The notes: generated from the sequence alone by a model not told the origin. Positions 7,386 to 14,977 are shown, numbered from the stretch's first letter. The stretch: 16,608 nt of DNA from Lachnoclostridium sp. UBA7122 (GCA_002493085.1 DKXQ01000219.1:1-16608); one strand, 5' to 3'. Numbers and translations: made by a program.

Positions 7386-8552
7386 ATGAAGACTTCTGAA
7401 TTTAACTATTACCTGCCTCAGGAACTGATTGCCCAGAATCCTGTAAAACAACGTGACTGTTCAAGGCTTCTGGTTATAGATAAAAAGACTGGTAAAAGAC
7501 AACATAAGATTTTTCATGATATTATAGACTATCTTAATCCTGGTGACTGTCTTGTTATAAATAATACAAAAGTTATTCCTGCAAGGCTTATTGGGGAGCG
7601 TGAGGGAACAGGCGGCAGGGTTGAACTGCTTTTACTTAAACGCATAGATGATAAAACATGGGAAACACTTGTTAAACCAGGTAAAAAGGCAAGAACTGGC
7701 ACAAAACTTTTATTTGGCAGCGGGCTTTTAAAAGCAGAAATTAAGGATATAATAGAAGATGGAAACCGTATTGTGCAGTTTGAATATGATGGCATATTTG
7801 AAGAAATACTTGACAGGCTTGGGCAGATGCCGCTGCCCCCATATATTACACATAAACTTGAAGATAAAACACGCTACCAGACAGTCTATGCAAAATACGA
7901 AGGTTCAGCGGCCGCACCAACTGCAGGCCTGCATTTCACAGAAAAACTTTTAAAAGATATAGAAGCCAAAGGAATAAATATTGCAAGGGTTACGCTGCAT
8001 GTGGGGCTTGGCACATTCAGGCCAGTACAGGCAGAAGACATTACAGACCACCATATGCATACAGAAGAATATCATGTAGACAGCAGGGCAGCAGATTTAA
8101 TTAATACATCGAAGAAAAACGGTGGAAGAATTATATGTGTTGGTACTACAAGTTTAAGAACAGTTGAATCAGCATCTGGAAATGATGGAACTATGTATGC
8201 AGGAGATGGAGAAACAGATATATTTATTTATCCAGGATACCGCTTTAAGATTGCAGATGCACTTATTACAAATTTCCATTTACCGGAATCAACACTTCTT
8301 ATGCTTGTATCTGCATTTATAGGCAGGAACGAAGTTATGGCAGCATATAAAGAGGCTGTCGGGCAGAAATACCGTTTTTTTTCATTTGGTGACGCTATGT
8401 TTATGGATATAAGAAGACTGGTTTACAATACTGATGGCTCTTATAACCAGAAATACTACACAGAACAAGGGGAACTTAAACTGCCATATAGTGAATATTT
8501 ACAAAAAGAAGAGGACTATGAAAAACAAATTAAGAATATTCAAAGTAAATAG
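7386..8552 (+). CDS. queA: S-adenosylmethionine:tRNA ribosyltransferase-isomerase, with C-terminal extension
   Basis: QueA transfers and isomerises the ribosyl part of SAM onto preQ1-modified tRNA, giving epoxyqueuosine, the substrate of QueH encoded upstream. Diagnostic segments are FNYYLPQELIAQNP at the N-terminus, INNTKVIPARL, LPPYI, AAPTAGLHFT, LHVGLGTFRPV, TTSLRTVES and NFHLPESTLLMLVSAF. Canonical QueA ends with the RFFSFGDAM-type motif at about 340 residues; here the motif is intact but a further 48 residues follow, rich in Tyr, Lys and Glu (EYLQKEEDYEKQIKNIQSK). The ATG at 7386 is preceded by GGAGG at 7371-7375 (10 nt) and a second AAAGG close to the start. The lipid kinase gene begins 18 nt downstream. 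Confidence 0.96.
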   Translation: MKTSEFNYYLPQELIAQNPVKQRDCSRLLVIDKKTGKRQHKIFHDIIDYLNPGDCLVINNTKVIPARLIGEREGTGGRVELLLLKRIDDKTWETLVKPGKKARTGTKLLFGSGLLKAEIKDIIEDGNRIVQFEYDGIFEEILDRLGQMPLPPYITHKLEDKTRYQTVYAKYEGSAAAPTAGLHFTEKLLKDIEAKGINIARVTLHVGLGTFRPVQAEDITDHHMHTEEYHVDSRAADLINTSKKNGGRIICVGTTSLRTVESASGNDGTMYAGDGETDIFIYPGYRFKIADALITNFHLPESTLLMLVSAFIGRNEVMAAYKEAVGQKYRFFSFGDAMFMDIRRLVYNTDGSYNQKYYTEQGELKLPYSEYLQKEEDYEKQIKNIQSK

Positions 8553-8570
8553 TAAAAAGAGGGTAGATTT

Positions 8571-9548
8571 ATGGGCAAAAAAATGCTATTTGTATATAAT
8601 CCTATGGCTGGTAAAGAGCAAATACGTAATAAATTATCAGAAATTATACAGATTTTCTGTAAAGCAGGTTACCAGATTACAATATTTGCCACACAAAGCA
8701 CAGGCGATGCTGTAAAAATAGTGTCAAAACATGGCATGGATTATGACTATGTTGTGTGTTCAGGCGGTGATGGCACTATGAATGAGGCAGCGGCAGGGCT
8801 TATGCAGCTTGAAAAATGTCCTGTATGTGGCTATATCCCAGCGGGAACGGTCAATGATTTTGCTTCAAGCTTAAAAATTCCTAAAATAATGACAGATGCT
8901 GCAGTATTAATAACAAGAGGAAGCATATTCCAATGTGATATGGGAAAATTCAATGACAGATATTTTACATATGTGGCAGGATTTGGGGCATTTACAGAGG
9001 TTTCTTACCAGACACCCCAGGAGTGGAAAAATGCACTTGGCAAAGCTGCATATTTTGTAGAAGCACTAAAGCATATAGCTGATATAAAGCCTCACCGTAT
9101 GGCTATCAGATGTGATGATGGCACTTTATATGAAGATACATTTATATTAGGACTTGTAAGCAATTCAGTATCCGTAGCAGGATATAAAGCATATAGCAAA
9201 AAAAATATTAAAATGGATGATGGCAAATTTGAAGCTATATTTATCCGTAACCCTAAAAATCCAATAGAAATCCAGCAAGTCATAAACGCACTTCTTTCAA
9301 AACAACTGGATGCAGAGCAGATTTTGTATTTAAGCAGCAGTACAATAAGCATTTCAAGTGATGATGAAGTACAGTGGACACTGGATGGTGAAGATGGTGG
9401 AATTTACTGTAATGTAGAGATAGAAAACTTAAAACAGGCACTTCCAATAATATGCGATGAAAGCGCATATTCAGAAGTTTCATGCCAGTATACAGACTTA
9501 GAAGGGAGAAATACATGCCAATTAATTTATCAAAAGGACAGAAAGTAG
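8571..9548 (+). CDS. Diacylglycerol kinase-family lipid kinase (YegS/BmrU/DgkB type)
   Basis: The 325-residue protein has the DAGK catalytic-domain order: FVYNPMAGK (residues 7-15) for nucleotide contact, the SGGDGTMNEAAAG loop (64-76) with the invariant GGDGT, then IPAGTVNDFASSLKIP, and the C-terminal beta-sandwich region with CDMGKFNDRYFTYVAGFGAF and DGE near residue 270. Such soluble kinases phosphorylate diacylglycerol or related lipids at the membrane, recycling diacylglycerol released by envelope polymer synthesis; the exact substrate is not readable. The GTG.NDF motif usually has a second Gly where Val93 stands, a mild change. Its last 34 nt overlap terD, whose ribosome site lies inside this gene. 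Confidence 0.92.
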   Translation: MGKKMLFVYNPMAGKEQIRNKLSEIIQIFCKAGYQITIFATQSTGDAVKIVSKHGMDYDYVVCSGGDGTMNEAAAGLMQLEKCPVCGYIPAGTVNDFASSLKIPKIMTDAAVLITRGSIFQCDMGKFNDRYFTYVAGFGAFTEVSYQTPQEWKNALGKAAYFVEALKHIADIKPHRMAIRCDDGTLYEDTFILGLVSNSVSVAGYKAYSKKNIKMDDGKFEAIFIRNPKNPIEIQQVINALLSKQLDAEQILYLSSSTISISSDDEVQWTLDGEDGGIYCNVEIENLKQALPIICDESAYSEVSCQYTDLEGRNTCQLIYQKDRK

Positions 9549-10096
9549 ACTTAACAAAAAGCAATCCAGGGCTTAAAAATATTATAGCCGGGCTTGGATG
9601 GGATGTTAATGCATTTGACTCAGGCTCAGATTTTGATTTAGATGCCTCTGTTTTTATGTGTGGTGCTAATGGCAAATGCCCTACTGATAAGGAATTTATA
9701 TTTTATGGCAATCCAGAACATACAAGCGGTGCTGTAAAATATATGGGCGACAATCTTACAGGAGAAGGCGATGGGGACGATGAACAGATTCATATCGACC
9801 TGGCAAACATTCCTGCAAATATAGAAAAGATTGCATTTACTGTTACAATCTATGATTCGGAAGAGCGGCGGCAGAACTTTGGACAAGTTTCTAATGCATT
9901 TATCCGCATAGTAGATGAATCTAACAATACTGAATTAATCAGATATGACCTCGGAGAAGATTTTTCTATTGAAACTGCTGTAATTGTTGGCGAACTATAT
10001 AAACATAATAATGAATGGAAATTCAACGCTATTGGAAGCGGATTCCAGGGCGGGCTTGCGGCACTCTGTAATTACTTCGGAATTGAAACTGCTTAA
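9515..10096 (+). CDS. terD: TerD-family calcium-binding stress protein
   Basis: The 193-residue length is standard for TerD. Clear family motifs are INLSKGQKVDLTK at the start, GLGWD...FDLDASVFM near residues 27-48 with acidic calcium ligands, GDNLTGEGDGDDEQIHIDL (second calcium site), VTIYDSEERRQNFGQVSNAF, and WKFNAIGSGFQGGLAALC at the end. TerD proteins were named for tellurite resistance and are general stress or envelope-surveillance factors whose biochemical role is unsettled. I chose the ATG at 9515 (with GAAGGGAG at 9501-9508) over the in-frame ATG at 9482 because homology starts MPINL. No other ter gene is present. Its last four codons and terminator are duplicated downstream of the toxin-antitoxin cassette. 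Confidence 0.95.
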   Translation: MPINLSKGQKVDLTKSNPGLKNIIAGLGWDVNAFDSGSDFDLDASVFMCGANGKCPTDKEFIFYGNPEHTSGAVKYMGDNLTGEGDGDDEQIHIDLANIPANIEKIAFTVTIYDSEERRQNFGQVSNAFIRIVDESNNTELIRYDLGEDFSIETAVIVGELYKHNNEWKFNAIGSGFQGGLAALCNYFGIETA

Positions 10097-10140
10097 GACA
10101 GACAGCTTCCAGTTTTAGCTGGAAGCTGTCTTAATTTAAA
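10082..10140 (+). repeat. 59-bp direct repeat, copy 1 (3' end of terD plus terminator)
   Basis: This 59-bp stretch begins ATTGAAACTGCTTAA, the last four terD codons (Ile-Glu-Thr-Ala) and stop, and continues through the terminator hairpin. It recurs at 10829-10887 with only two differences (10097 G versus 10844 A; 10136 T versus 10883 G). Flanking bases do not match beyond these limits. Confidence 0.93.
10100..10137 (+). terminator. terD terminator hairpin
   Basis: AGACAGCTTCCAG (10100-10112) pairs perfectly over 13 bp with CTGGAAGCTGTCT (10119-10131) around the loop TTTTAG, followed by TTAATTT. The stem is strong but the T-run is interrupted. The next gene's ribosome site starts only a few bases later, so some read-through may be needed to express the toxin-antitoxin pair. 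Confidence 0.85.
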
Positions 10141-10157
10141 ATAAGGGGATGATATAT

Positions 10158-10583
10158 ATGTTAATAGAGCAGGCTGTAAATGTTCAAAAAGAGTGGAATT
10201 CTGTATGTAATAGTGTTATCTATGACAAACCTAAATTTATTGCCTGTACGCAGAATAAAATGTTGCTTTCAAACTTAGATACAATATCTGATATATTACA
10301 TGGATATAATTTCACAGCAGAAAAATATATCGAAGAGGATGGTTCTGTCACATTATCGCTTAATGAAATAGACATTATTGAAAATGGAAATAGTGAAAAA
10401 GAAGCAAAAAAAAATCTTGGTAATGCTATTTTGGAGTATTCATTAGATTATTATAATGATTATGACTTATATTCACATGCACCAAATAGAAAAAAACATA
10501 TTCCATATATTTTCAAAGCATTAATTATAGATGACCCTGATAAGATAGGAGAGATAATACAATGCCAAAGTGGAAAGAACTAA
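10158..10583 (+). CDS. Putative antitoxin with Phd/YefM-like start and HicB-like core
   Basis: This 141-residue protein precedes a HicA-like toxin and overlaps it by 22 nt. Residues 10-45 (KEWNSVCNSVIYDKPKFIAC followed by MLLSNL) resemble the DNA-binding part of Phd/YefM antitoxins. Residues 56-96 (KYIEEDGSVTLSLNEIDIIE, then EKEAKKNLGNAILEY) resemble the HicB partial RNase H-like fold that caps HicA. A conserved-looking SHAPNRKKHIPYIFKALII tail follows. Proteins of this kind are sometimes mislabelled exoribonuclease R; nothing here suggests a nuclease. I prefer ATG 10158 over ATG 10149 because GGGG (10145-10148) is then 9 nt upstream. No convincing promoter fits between the terD terminator and the start. 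The cassette is visibly more A/T-rich than its neighbours. Function is inferred from architecture and context. Confidence 0.68.
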   Translation: MLIEQAVNVQKEWNSVCNSVIYDKPKFIACTQNKMLLSNLDTISDILHGYNFTAEKYIEEDGSVTLSLNEIDIIENGNSEKEAKKNLGNAILEYSLDYYNDYDLYSHAPNRKKHIPYIFKALIIDDPDKIGEIIQCQSGKN

Positions 10584-10780
10584 AAAGATTTTGTGACAAA
10601 GATGGCTGGGAGCTATATAAAGATACAGACCACTATTTTTATAGAAAAACAGATGAAAATGGAAATATGCGATGGACAAAAATTTCTAAAGGTTCAGGTG
10701 AAATACATTCAAAGATGTGGAAAGAAATATTAAAAAAACAATTAAAAGTTACGCAAGAATATTTTAATACTAAAATATAA
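10562..10780 (+). CDS. HicA-like mRNA interferase toxin
   Basis: The 72-residue basic protein has the HicA size and a dsRBD-like alpha-beta-beta-beta-alpha pattern. WKELKRFCDKDGWELYKDTD is followed by HYFYRKT, where His24 fits the catalytic His that in HicA lies in a GSHxxF-type context. Then KISKGSGEIHSKMWKEILKK corresponds to the final strand and helix. HicA toxins cleave mRNA in a translation-dependent or -independent way and are silenced by HicB. The ATG at 10562 follows AGGAGA (10547-10552) at 9 nt, inside the antitoxin gene. The order here is antitoxin then toxin, the reverse of classical hicAB. An A/T-only palindrome begins at its stop codon. Confidence 0.72.
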   Translation: MPKWKELKRFCDKDGWELYKDTDHYFYRKTDENGNMRWTKISKGSGEIHSKMWKEILKKQLKVTQEYFNTKI

Positions 10781-10800
10781 ATAAAATAATTTTTTATTTA
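10778..10800 (+). terminator. A/T-only palindrome at the end of the toxin gene
   Basis: TAAATAAAA (10778-10786, starting at the toxin stop) pairs with TTTTATTTA (10792-10800) with a 5-nt loop. A stem of only A-T pairs is a weak terminator at best; copy 2 of the 59-bp repeat, about 50 bp on, is the stronger stop. Confidence 0.3.
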
Positions 10801-10828
10801 TTAATAGTAGATTAATCCAATATTTAAT

Positions 10829-10887
10829 ATTGAAACTGCTTAAAACAGACAGCTTCCAGTTTTAGCTGGAAGCTGTCTTAATGTAAA
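10829..10887 (+). repeat. 59-bp direct repeat, copy 2 (terD tail relic plus terminator)
   Basis: It matches 10082-10140 at 57 of 59 positions, including the 15 bases that encode the terD C-terminus and stop in copy 1. Here that tail has no attached reading frame, so it is a relic created by insertion or duplication. The two copies start 747 bp apart and bracket the toxin-antitoxin pair. Confidence 0.93.
10847..10885. terminator. Bidirectional terminator between the toxin and surface-protein genes
   Basis: The 13-bp stem (10847-10859 with 10866-10878) is identical to that at the end of terD. On the + strand it is followed by TAATGT; on the - strand the hairpin is followed by GTTTT, a better uridine run. 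It lies 46 bp past the stop of the convergent surface-protein gene, so it can end both transcripts. Confidence 0.75.
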
Positions 10888-10924
10888 TATTGTATTTTTT
10901 ACAGATTAAACATATATCTGGCTA

Positions 10925-13900
10925 TTATTTAACTTTAATGCTCTTTACTGCGCCACATGCCATAATAATCTTCTTATATGCTTTAACCTTATTCTTTGGA
11001 ACTTTAATTACAGCTTTCCTGTTAATTCCGCTAAATGCATTTTTACCTGTCATTTTAGCTGTAAGTTTTGTAGTTTTTATAGTTACTTTCTTTAAATTTG
11101 CGCATCCCTTGAAAGCATTTCTGCCAATTTTACTTATATTTTTGCCTATTGTTATTTTTGCAAGCTTTTTATTGCCCTTAAATGCATTATTAGCAACAGA
11201 TGTAACTTTATATGCATTTTCTCCAATCTTAATCTTGGCAGGAATTACAATATTTTTTACGCTCTTGGCACCAGTAACAGTAACTGTCCTTGAGCCGCTG
11301 GCTGCTGTAACCTTGTATTTTACATTGCCTTTAGTAACCTTTTTGCCGGTCTTTACTGTCTGTGCTGGTTTTGCAGAAGGTGTTGTGTCTGTTACAGTAT
11401 CTGGCGTTGCACTTGGAGCAGCACTTGCTGTTGTGCCAGGTGCAGCAGACGGAGCAGCACTTGGAGCGGCAGATGGTACTGTATCTGTTGCAGTGCCAGG
11501 TGTAGCAGATGGAGCAGTACTTGCTGTTGTACCAGGTGCAGCAGACGGAGCAGCACTGGCTGTTGTATCTGGTGTAGCAGACGGAGCAGTGCTTGCTGTT
11601 GTATCTGGGGCAGCAGATGGTGAAGGTGTTGATGTTGCAGCAGCAGACCCACCACCAACGCCAGGCATTACAACTGCTGTACCGCCTGTTAATCCTGATG
11701 ATGAACCAGACTTTTCATCATAATCTACATAACTTAGAATATATGATGAGAATAAATTGCTGCTTACTAAAAGAGTACCTTCTTCTCTATTTTCATCTAC
11801 ATCCAATACTTCACGAATACCATTGTGTATGCGTATAATATAAAACTTTCTGGTTTTGCCAGGTTCTGGATCAGCAATTTCAGGTTTCTTAATCTTTATA
11901 ATTACGTTGCTGTCTGTATTAGCCAATTTAACCTTAACATTCTTGATTTTTTCATTATCGTGGTTAATAACCTTTGCAAAAAGTGAGATATCAAGAGGTA
12001 TAAGTTTGCCTACCGTTCCTTTAGCCCCTGTTTTATTATGTTTATTCTCAATATCAGTTGTTGCGTCCTCTGGAGTTATGTTTTCCTTTTCATATACTTT
12101 ATCATCTTTTACTACTGAAAGTGAAAGAGCAAGTTTTGTCTTTGTACCTTCTGTTTTAGTATCCTGTATAGCTTCTTTTACTTGTTCAATAAGTTCCTTA
12201 GCCTCATCCTCTTTAACAGGTTCATTTGTTTCAGCATTAACAAGTGTAATATCAGTATCAGGCTTAGCTAAATTTACAATAGCGTCAATAACTTTATCTG
12301 TGTCTGCTTTATCAGATTCAAAAGTCTCACTTAAATTTGCCTCACCATAGTTTTCGTCTGCTTTAGTACCAGCTTCAACAAGTGTTGTTTCTGCAATAGT
12401 TGCAGTTGCTGTTACAGAAGTTATCTCTACATTTCCTGTAATATCTGAAATTGTGTAAATAATACTTCCATTAGCACCTGATTTATAAGTTTCTGAAAGT
12501 TTACATATATTTTTATCATTAACTTCTACTTTAGGTTCTGTTATATGATATCCTTCAGTTGGTGTAATTATAAGTTCTACACTTTCGCCATAATAAGCTG
12601 TGGCAGGAGAAAGTTCTGCTTTAGCATTGGTTATGTCCAGTTTATTAGTGCCACTACTAGCAAAAGACACTTTATATTGTGCTTTATCAGCAGTACCGCT
12701 TACAGTTATAGTGATATCTTTTGCAACATTGCTAATTGTATATTTGTATACTCCTTTATCGTCAACTGGTTTGGAAATAATTACGTCATTTGCATCTGCC
12801 TTTACAGTAAGTTTTTCTGGTGTAAAAGAGTAGCCTTTCTCTGGTGTTATTGTTAATGTAGCTGTAACATCTATATTTACTGTATCAGGTACAAGCTCTG
12901 CAGTTGCATTTTTTAAAGAAGAAGCATCAAGCTTAAGTTTGTAATCTTCCTTATTTGTTTTAGCAGTTATTGTGATTTCACAATCCTCTGGTGTTGTAAC
13001 AGATTCTGCACAAGATATAGTGCATTTATAACCATTAATATTATCTCCCGTAACTGAAGTTATGGTTAAACCCTCTGTTTCGGTAACTTGTGGAGTACCA
13101 GCAATTGTATAACCTGGTTTTGGAGTTATTGTAAGAGTTTCAGCGTATTTTTTCCCATAAGAACCAGTAATATCAGGTGTACCATTATTAGAAAATTTTG
13201 CATCAATACCAGTAAGAGTGTCACTATCTTTTATGGAAAGAGAAGCAAGCGTTATATCAGATGCAGTAATTTCAGTATTATCAATGTATATCTTTTTACA
13301 AACATTGCACAATTGATGTGCTACATTGCCAGGTTCACCTGCTTTAGCAGATTTGTAAGGTACATTTGTAAAAGAATGTGTTCCTTTAATTATAGTTTTT
13401 GAGTCTACTGATGATATACAACTATCCTTTAATATATTTTTTTTGGCAATCTCAGATAAACTATCATATGTACCACCGCTAATACTTATATTAGCTTCTT
13501 CTATATTGTTTTGCTCACCATAACCAGGTGTATTATCGGTTTCGTTCACTATATCACCTTTTAATTTTAGTATGTCAAAAGATGTGTGCGTACTTTTATC
13601 TGTTAATGTATATCCGCTTCTAAGGCTATAATTTACTTGTGTTGGTTTTTCAGATTTTCCAAATATACCATCAGTAACATTAATTTTCATACTCTGATGT
13701 TTTTTTTGAAGATCATATATTGCTACAGTACTTCCTTTATCATTAGTACATTCAAATGTACCTCCTGAGATATCAATTTCTAAACCATTATATTCTCCAT
13801 TGCTATCTGAACTATCTGGGAATCCATAGCTGCCTCCTAAAACAAATAATGCATCTGGACACCATACATTTCCACTATAGTCATAATATTGGGCTGGTGA

Positions 13901-14785
13901 GTCAACTTCTTTTACTTCTTTTATATTTGTTGATATAATTTTTCCGTTATCAATCTTTAAGTTCCCCATGCGCATACTTATACCGCCATTTAAAGTAGGA
14001 TTATATTTGGAAGATTCAGGAAGTGTAATGTTATCTTTTTGTGCCTGTTCTGCGGCAGCTTTGCCAATCCATATGTTACCTTGGGCTGCCATATAGATAG
14101 AAGGACCATTTTTCGTTGTCAACGTTCCATTTGAAATATAAAAATTTCCTTTACCTGTCGTATTATTGGTGGTTAAAGCAGCATAACCACATTCTATAGT
14201 ACCTCCATTAATATAAACACTGCTGTCATGAGTGGAGTAAATTCCATATGCTATATCTCCTGCTTTGATAGTACCACTATTTAAAATAACTGCTCCTTTT
14301 GTACTTGAAACATTACTATTTTCGCCTACTGATATAACAGATATATTAGGGCGAGGATCGTTACTTATAATTTCACCGCTTGTAGCTCCATTATCAGATT
14401 CAGGCATATTATTAATAGTTAATGTATTGTTTCCAACATCAATTATATAACTATTTGGAACTTTTATAGTATGTCCATTAAGATTAAGAACAATATCATC
14501 ATTAAGAGACCATGTATTATCTAATGTGATATCAGCTACTAATTTAATATTGCCTTTTGCCTTGGAAAGAGCATCTGCACTGTTTATATCAGTTGTACTA
14601 TTTTCAATAGTGTTTTCTCCAGAGCCTCCGTTTTCTTCTTGTAAAGAAATATCATATTCACTGTCACTTCCAGTTATTTCATTTGCTTGTACAGTAACAG
14701 ATACAGGTATCATAGTAATAGCCATAGCCACTGCCATTATTTTTGAAACTGTACTTCTTAACAGTCTTTGTTTTTTATTATACAT
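10925..14785 (-). CDS. Large secreted BspA-type leucine-rich-repeat surface protein
   Basis: This 1286-residue protein starts with a signal peptide (basic residues 2-10, hydrophobic core about 15-32, likely cleavage after VQA at 33). Residues about 75-450 are rich in short strands with repeated INGGTIE, ISNGTL and ISGGTF/TY units, typical of a right-handed beta-helix. Residues about 505-800 form several similar beta units (LTITPKPGYTI, LTITPEKGYSF, LIITPTEGYHI), like bacterial surface beta-repeats. A mixed domain (800-1030) precedes a 12-residue-repeat Pro/Ser/Thr/Ala linker (1054-1140) and a C-terminal BspA-type leucine-rich domain (about 1147-1286; NNAFKGNKKLAKITIG, RNAFKGCANLKKVTI). There is no LPXTG motif, so attachment is unknown. 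AGGGGG (14798-14803, reverse) supports the start. A role in adhesion is family-based inference. Confidence 0.88.
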   Translation of the reverse strand: MYNKKQRLLRSTVSKIMAVAMAITMIPVSVTVQANEITGSDSEYDISLQEENGGSGENTIENSTTDINSADALSKAKGNIKLVADITLDNTWSLNDDIVLNLNGHTIKVPNSYIIDVGNNTLTINNMPESDNGATSGEIISNDPRPNISVISVGENSNVSSTKGAVILNSGTIKAGDIAYGIYSTHDSSVYINGGTIECGYAALTTNNTTGKGNFYISNGTLTTKNGPSIYMAAQGNIWIGKAAAEQAQKDNITLPESSKYNPTLNGGISMRMGNLKIDNGKIISTNIKEVKEVDSPAQYYDYSGNVWCPDALFVLGGSYGFPDSSDSNGEYNGLEIDISGGTFECTNDKGSTVAIYDLQKKHQSMKINVTDGIFGKSEKPTQVNYSLRSGYTLTDKSTHTSFDILKLKGDIVNETDNTPGYGEQNNIEEANISISGGTYDSLSEIAKKNILKDSCISSVDSKTIIKGTHSFTNVPYKSAKAGEPGNVAHQLCNVCKKIYIDNTEITASDITLASLSIKDSDTLTGIDAKFSNNGTPDITGSYGKKYAETLTITPKPGYTIAGTPQVTETEGLTITSVTGDNINGYKCTISCAESVTTPEDCEITITAKTNKEDYKLKLDASSLKNATAELVPDTVNIDVTATLTITPEKGYSFTPEKLTVKADANDVIISKPVDDKGVYKYTISNVAKDITITVSGTADKAQYKVSFASSGTNKLDITNAKAELSPATAYYGESVELIITPTEGYHITEPKVEVNDKNICKLSETYKSGANGSIIYTISDITGNVEITSVTATATIAETTLVEAGTKADENYGEANLSETFESDKADTDKVIDAIVNLAKPDTDITLVNAETNEPVKEDEAKELIEQVKEAIQDTKTEGTKTKLALSLSVVKDDKVYEKENITPEDATTDIENKHNKTGAKGTVGKLIPLDISLFAKVINHDNEKIKNVKVKLANTDSNVIIKIKKPEIADPEPGKTRKFYIIRIHNGIREVLDVDENREEGTLLVSSNLFSSYILSYVDYDEKSGSSSGLTGGTAVVMPGVGGGSAAATSTPSPSAAPDTTASTAPSATPDTTASAAPSAAPGTTASTAPSATPGTATDTVPSAAPSAAPSAAPGTTASAAPSATPDTVTDTTPSAKPAQTVKTGKKVTKGNVKYKVTAASGSRTVTVTGAKSVKNIVIPAKIKIGENAYKVTSVANNAFKGNKKLAKITIGKNISKIGRNAFKGCANLKKVTIKTTKLTAKMTGKNAFSGINRKAVIKVPKNKVKAYKKIIMACGAVKSIKVK
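11366..11626 (-). repeat. 36-bp degenerate tandem repeats coding a Pro/Ser/Thr/Ala linker
   Basis: Residues 1054-1140 of the surface protein are built from about seven 12-residue units of the form PSAAPDTTASTA / PSATPDTTASAA / PSATPGTATDTV, one of them expanded with extra PSAA triplets. At the DNA level this is a 36-bp period with third-base variation. Such a stretch acts as a flexible, probably extended spacer between the beta-rich part and the leucine-rich end, and is a candidate for repeat-number variation between strains. Confidence 0.85.
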
Positions 14786-14866
14786 ATTAATAAATTTCCC
14801 CCTTTAAATCTGAATTTACAAAAAGTGCCGTGCTGTCCTCCTTCCTGTTTACTTATTATAAAAAAC

Positions 14867-14970
14867 AACTGCAAAGTACATGACATATAAAGTTATTTTT
14901 CGTTAAGGTTAAGTACAAATATATAGACTATATGCAGCATCTATATTTATATGTATAGCACTTTGCAGTT
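14867..14970. repeat. 11-bp perfect inverted repeat upstream of the surface-protein gene
   Basis: AACTGCAAAGT (14867-14877) and its exact complement ACTTTGCAGTT (14960-14970) flank an 82-bp interior. The left arm lies in the spacer just upstream of the - strand TATAAT at 14855-14860, so it may be an operator pair or an invertible-element border. No function can be assigned from sequence. Confidence 0.6.
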
Positions 14971-14977
14971 AGCAGAT

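Noticed and set aside
10082..10887. Integron attC (59-base element) reading of the palindromic 59-bp repeats
   Set aside because: The length matches by coincidence, but the repeats lack the RYYYAAC/GTTRRRY end boxes, and the stem is a perfect 13-bp terminator hairpin rather than an imperfect attC fold; no integron integrase is visible.
10890..11723. 277-residue open frame on the + strand, very Val/Ala/Leu-rich
   Set aside because: It lies antisense to the C-terminal part of the surface protein and arises from the GC-rich third positions of its Pro/Ala/Thr repeats; no ribosome site or family features.
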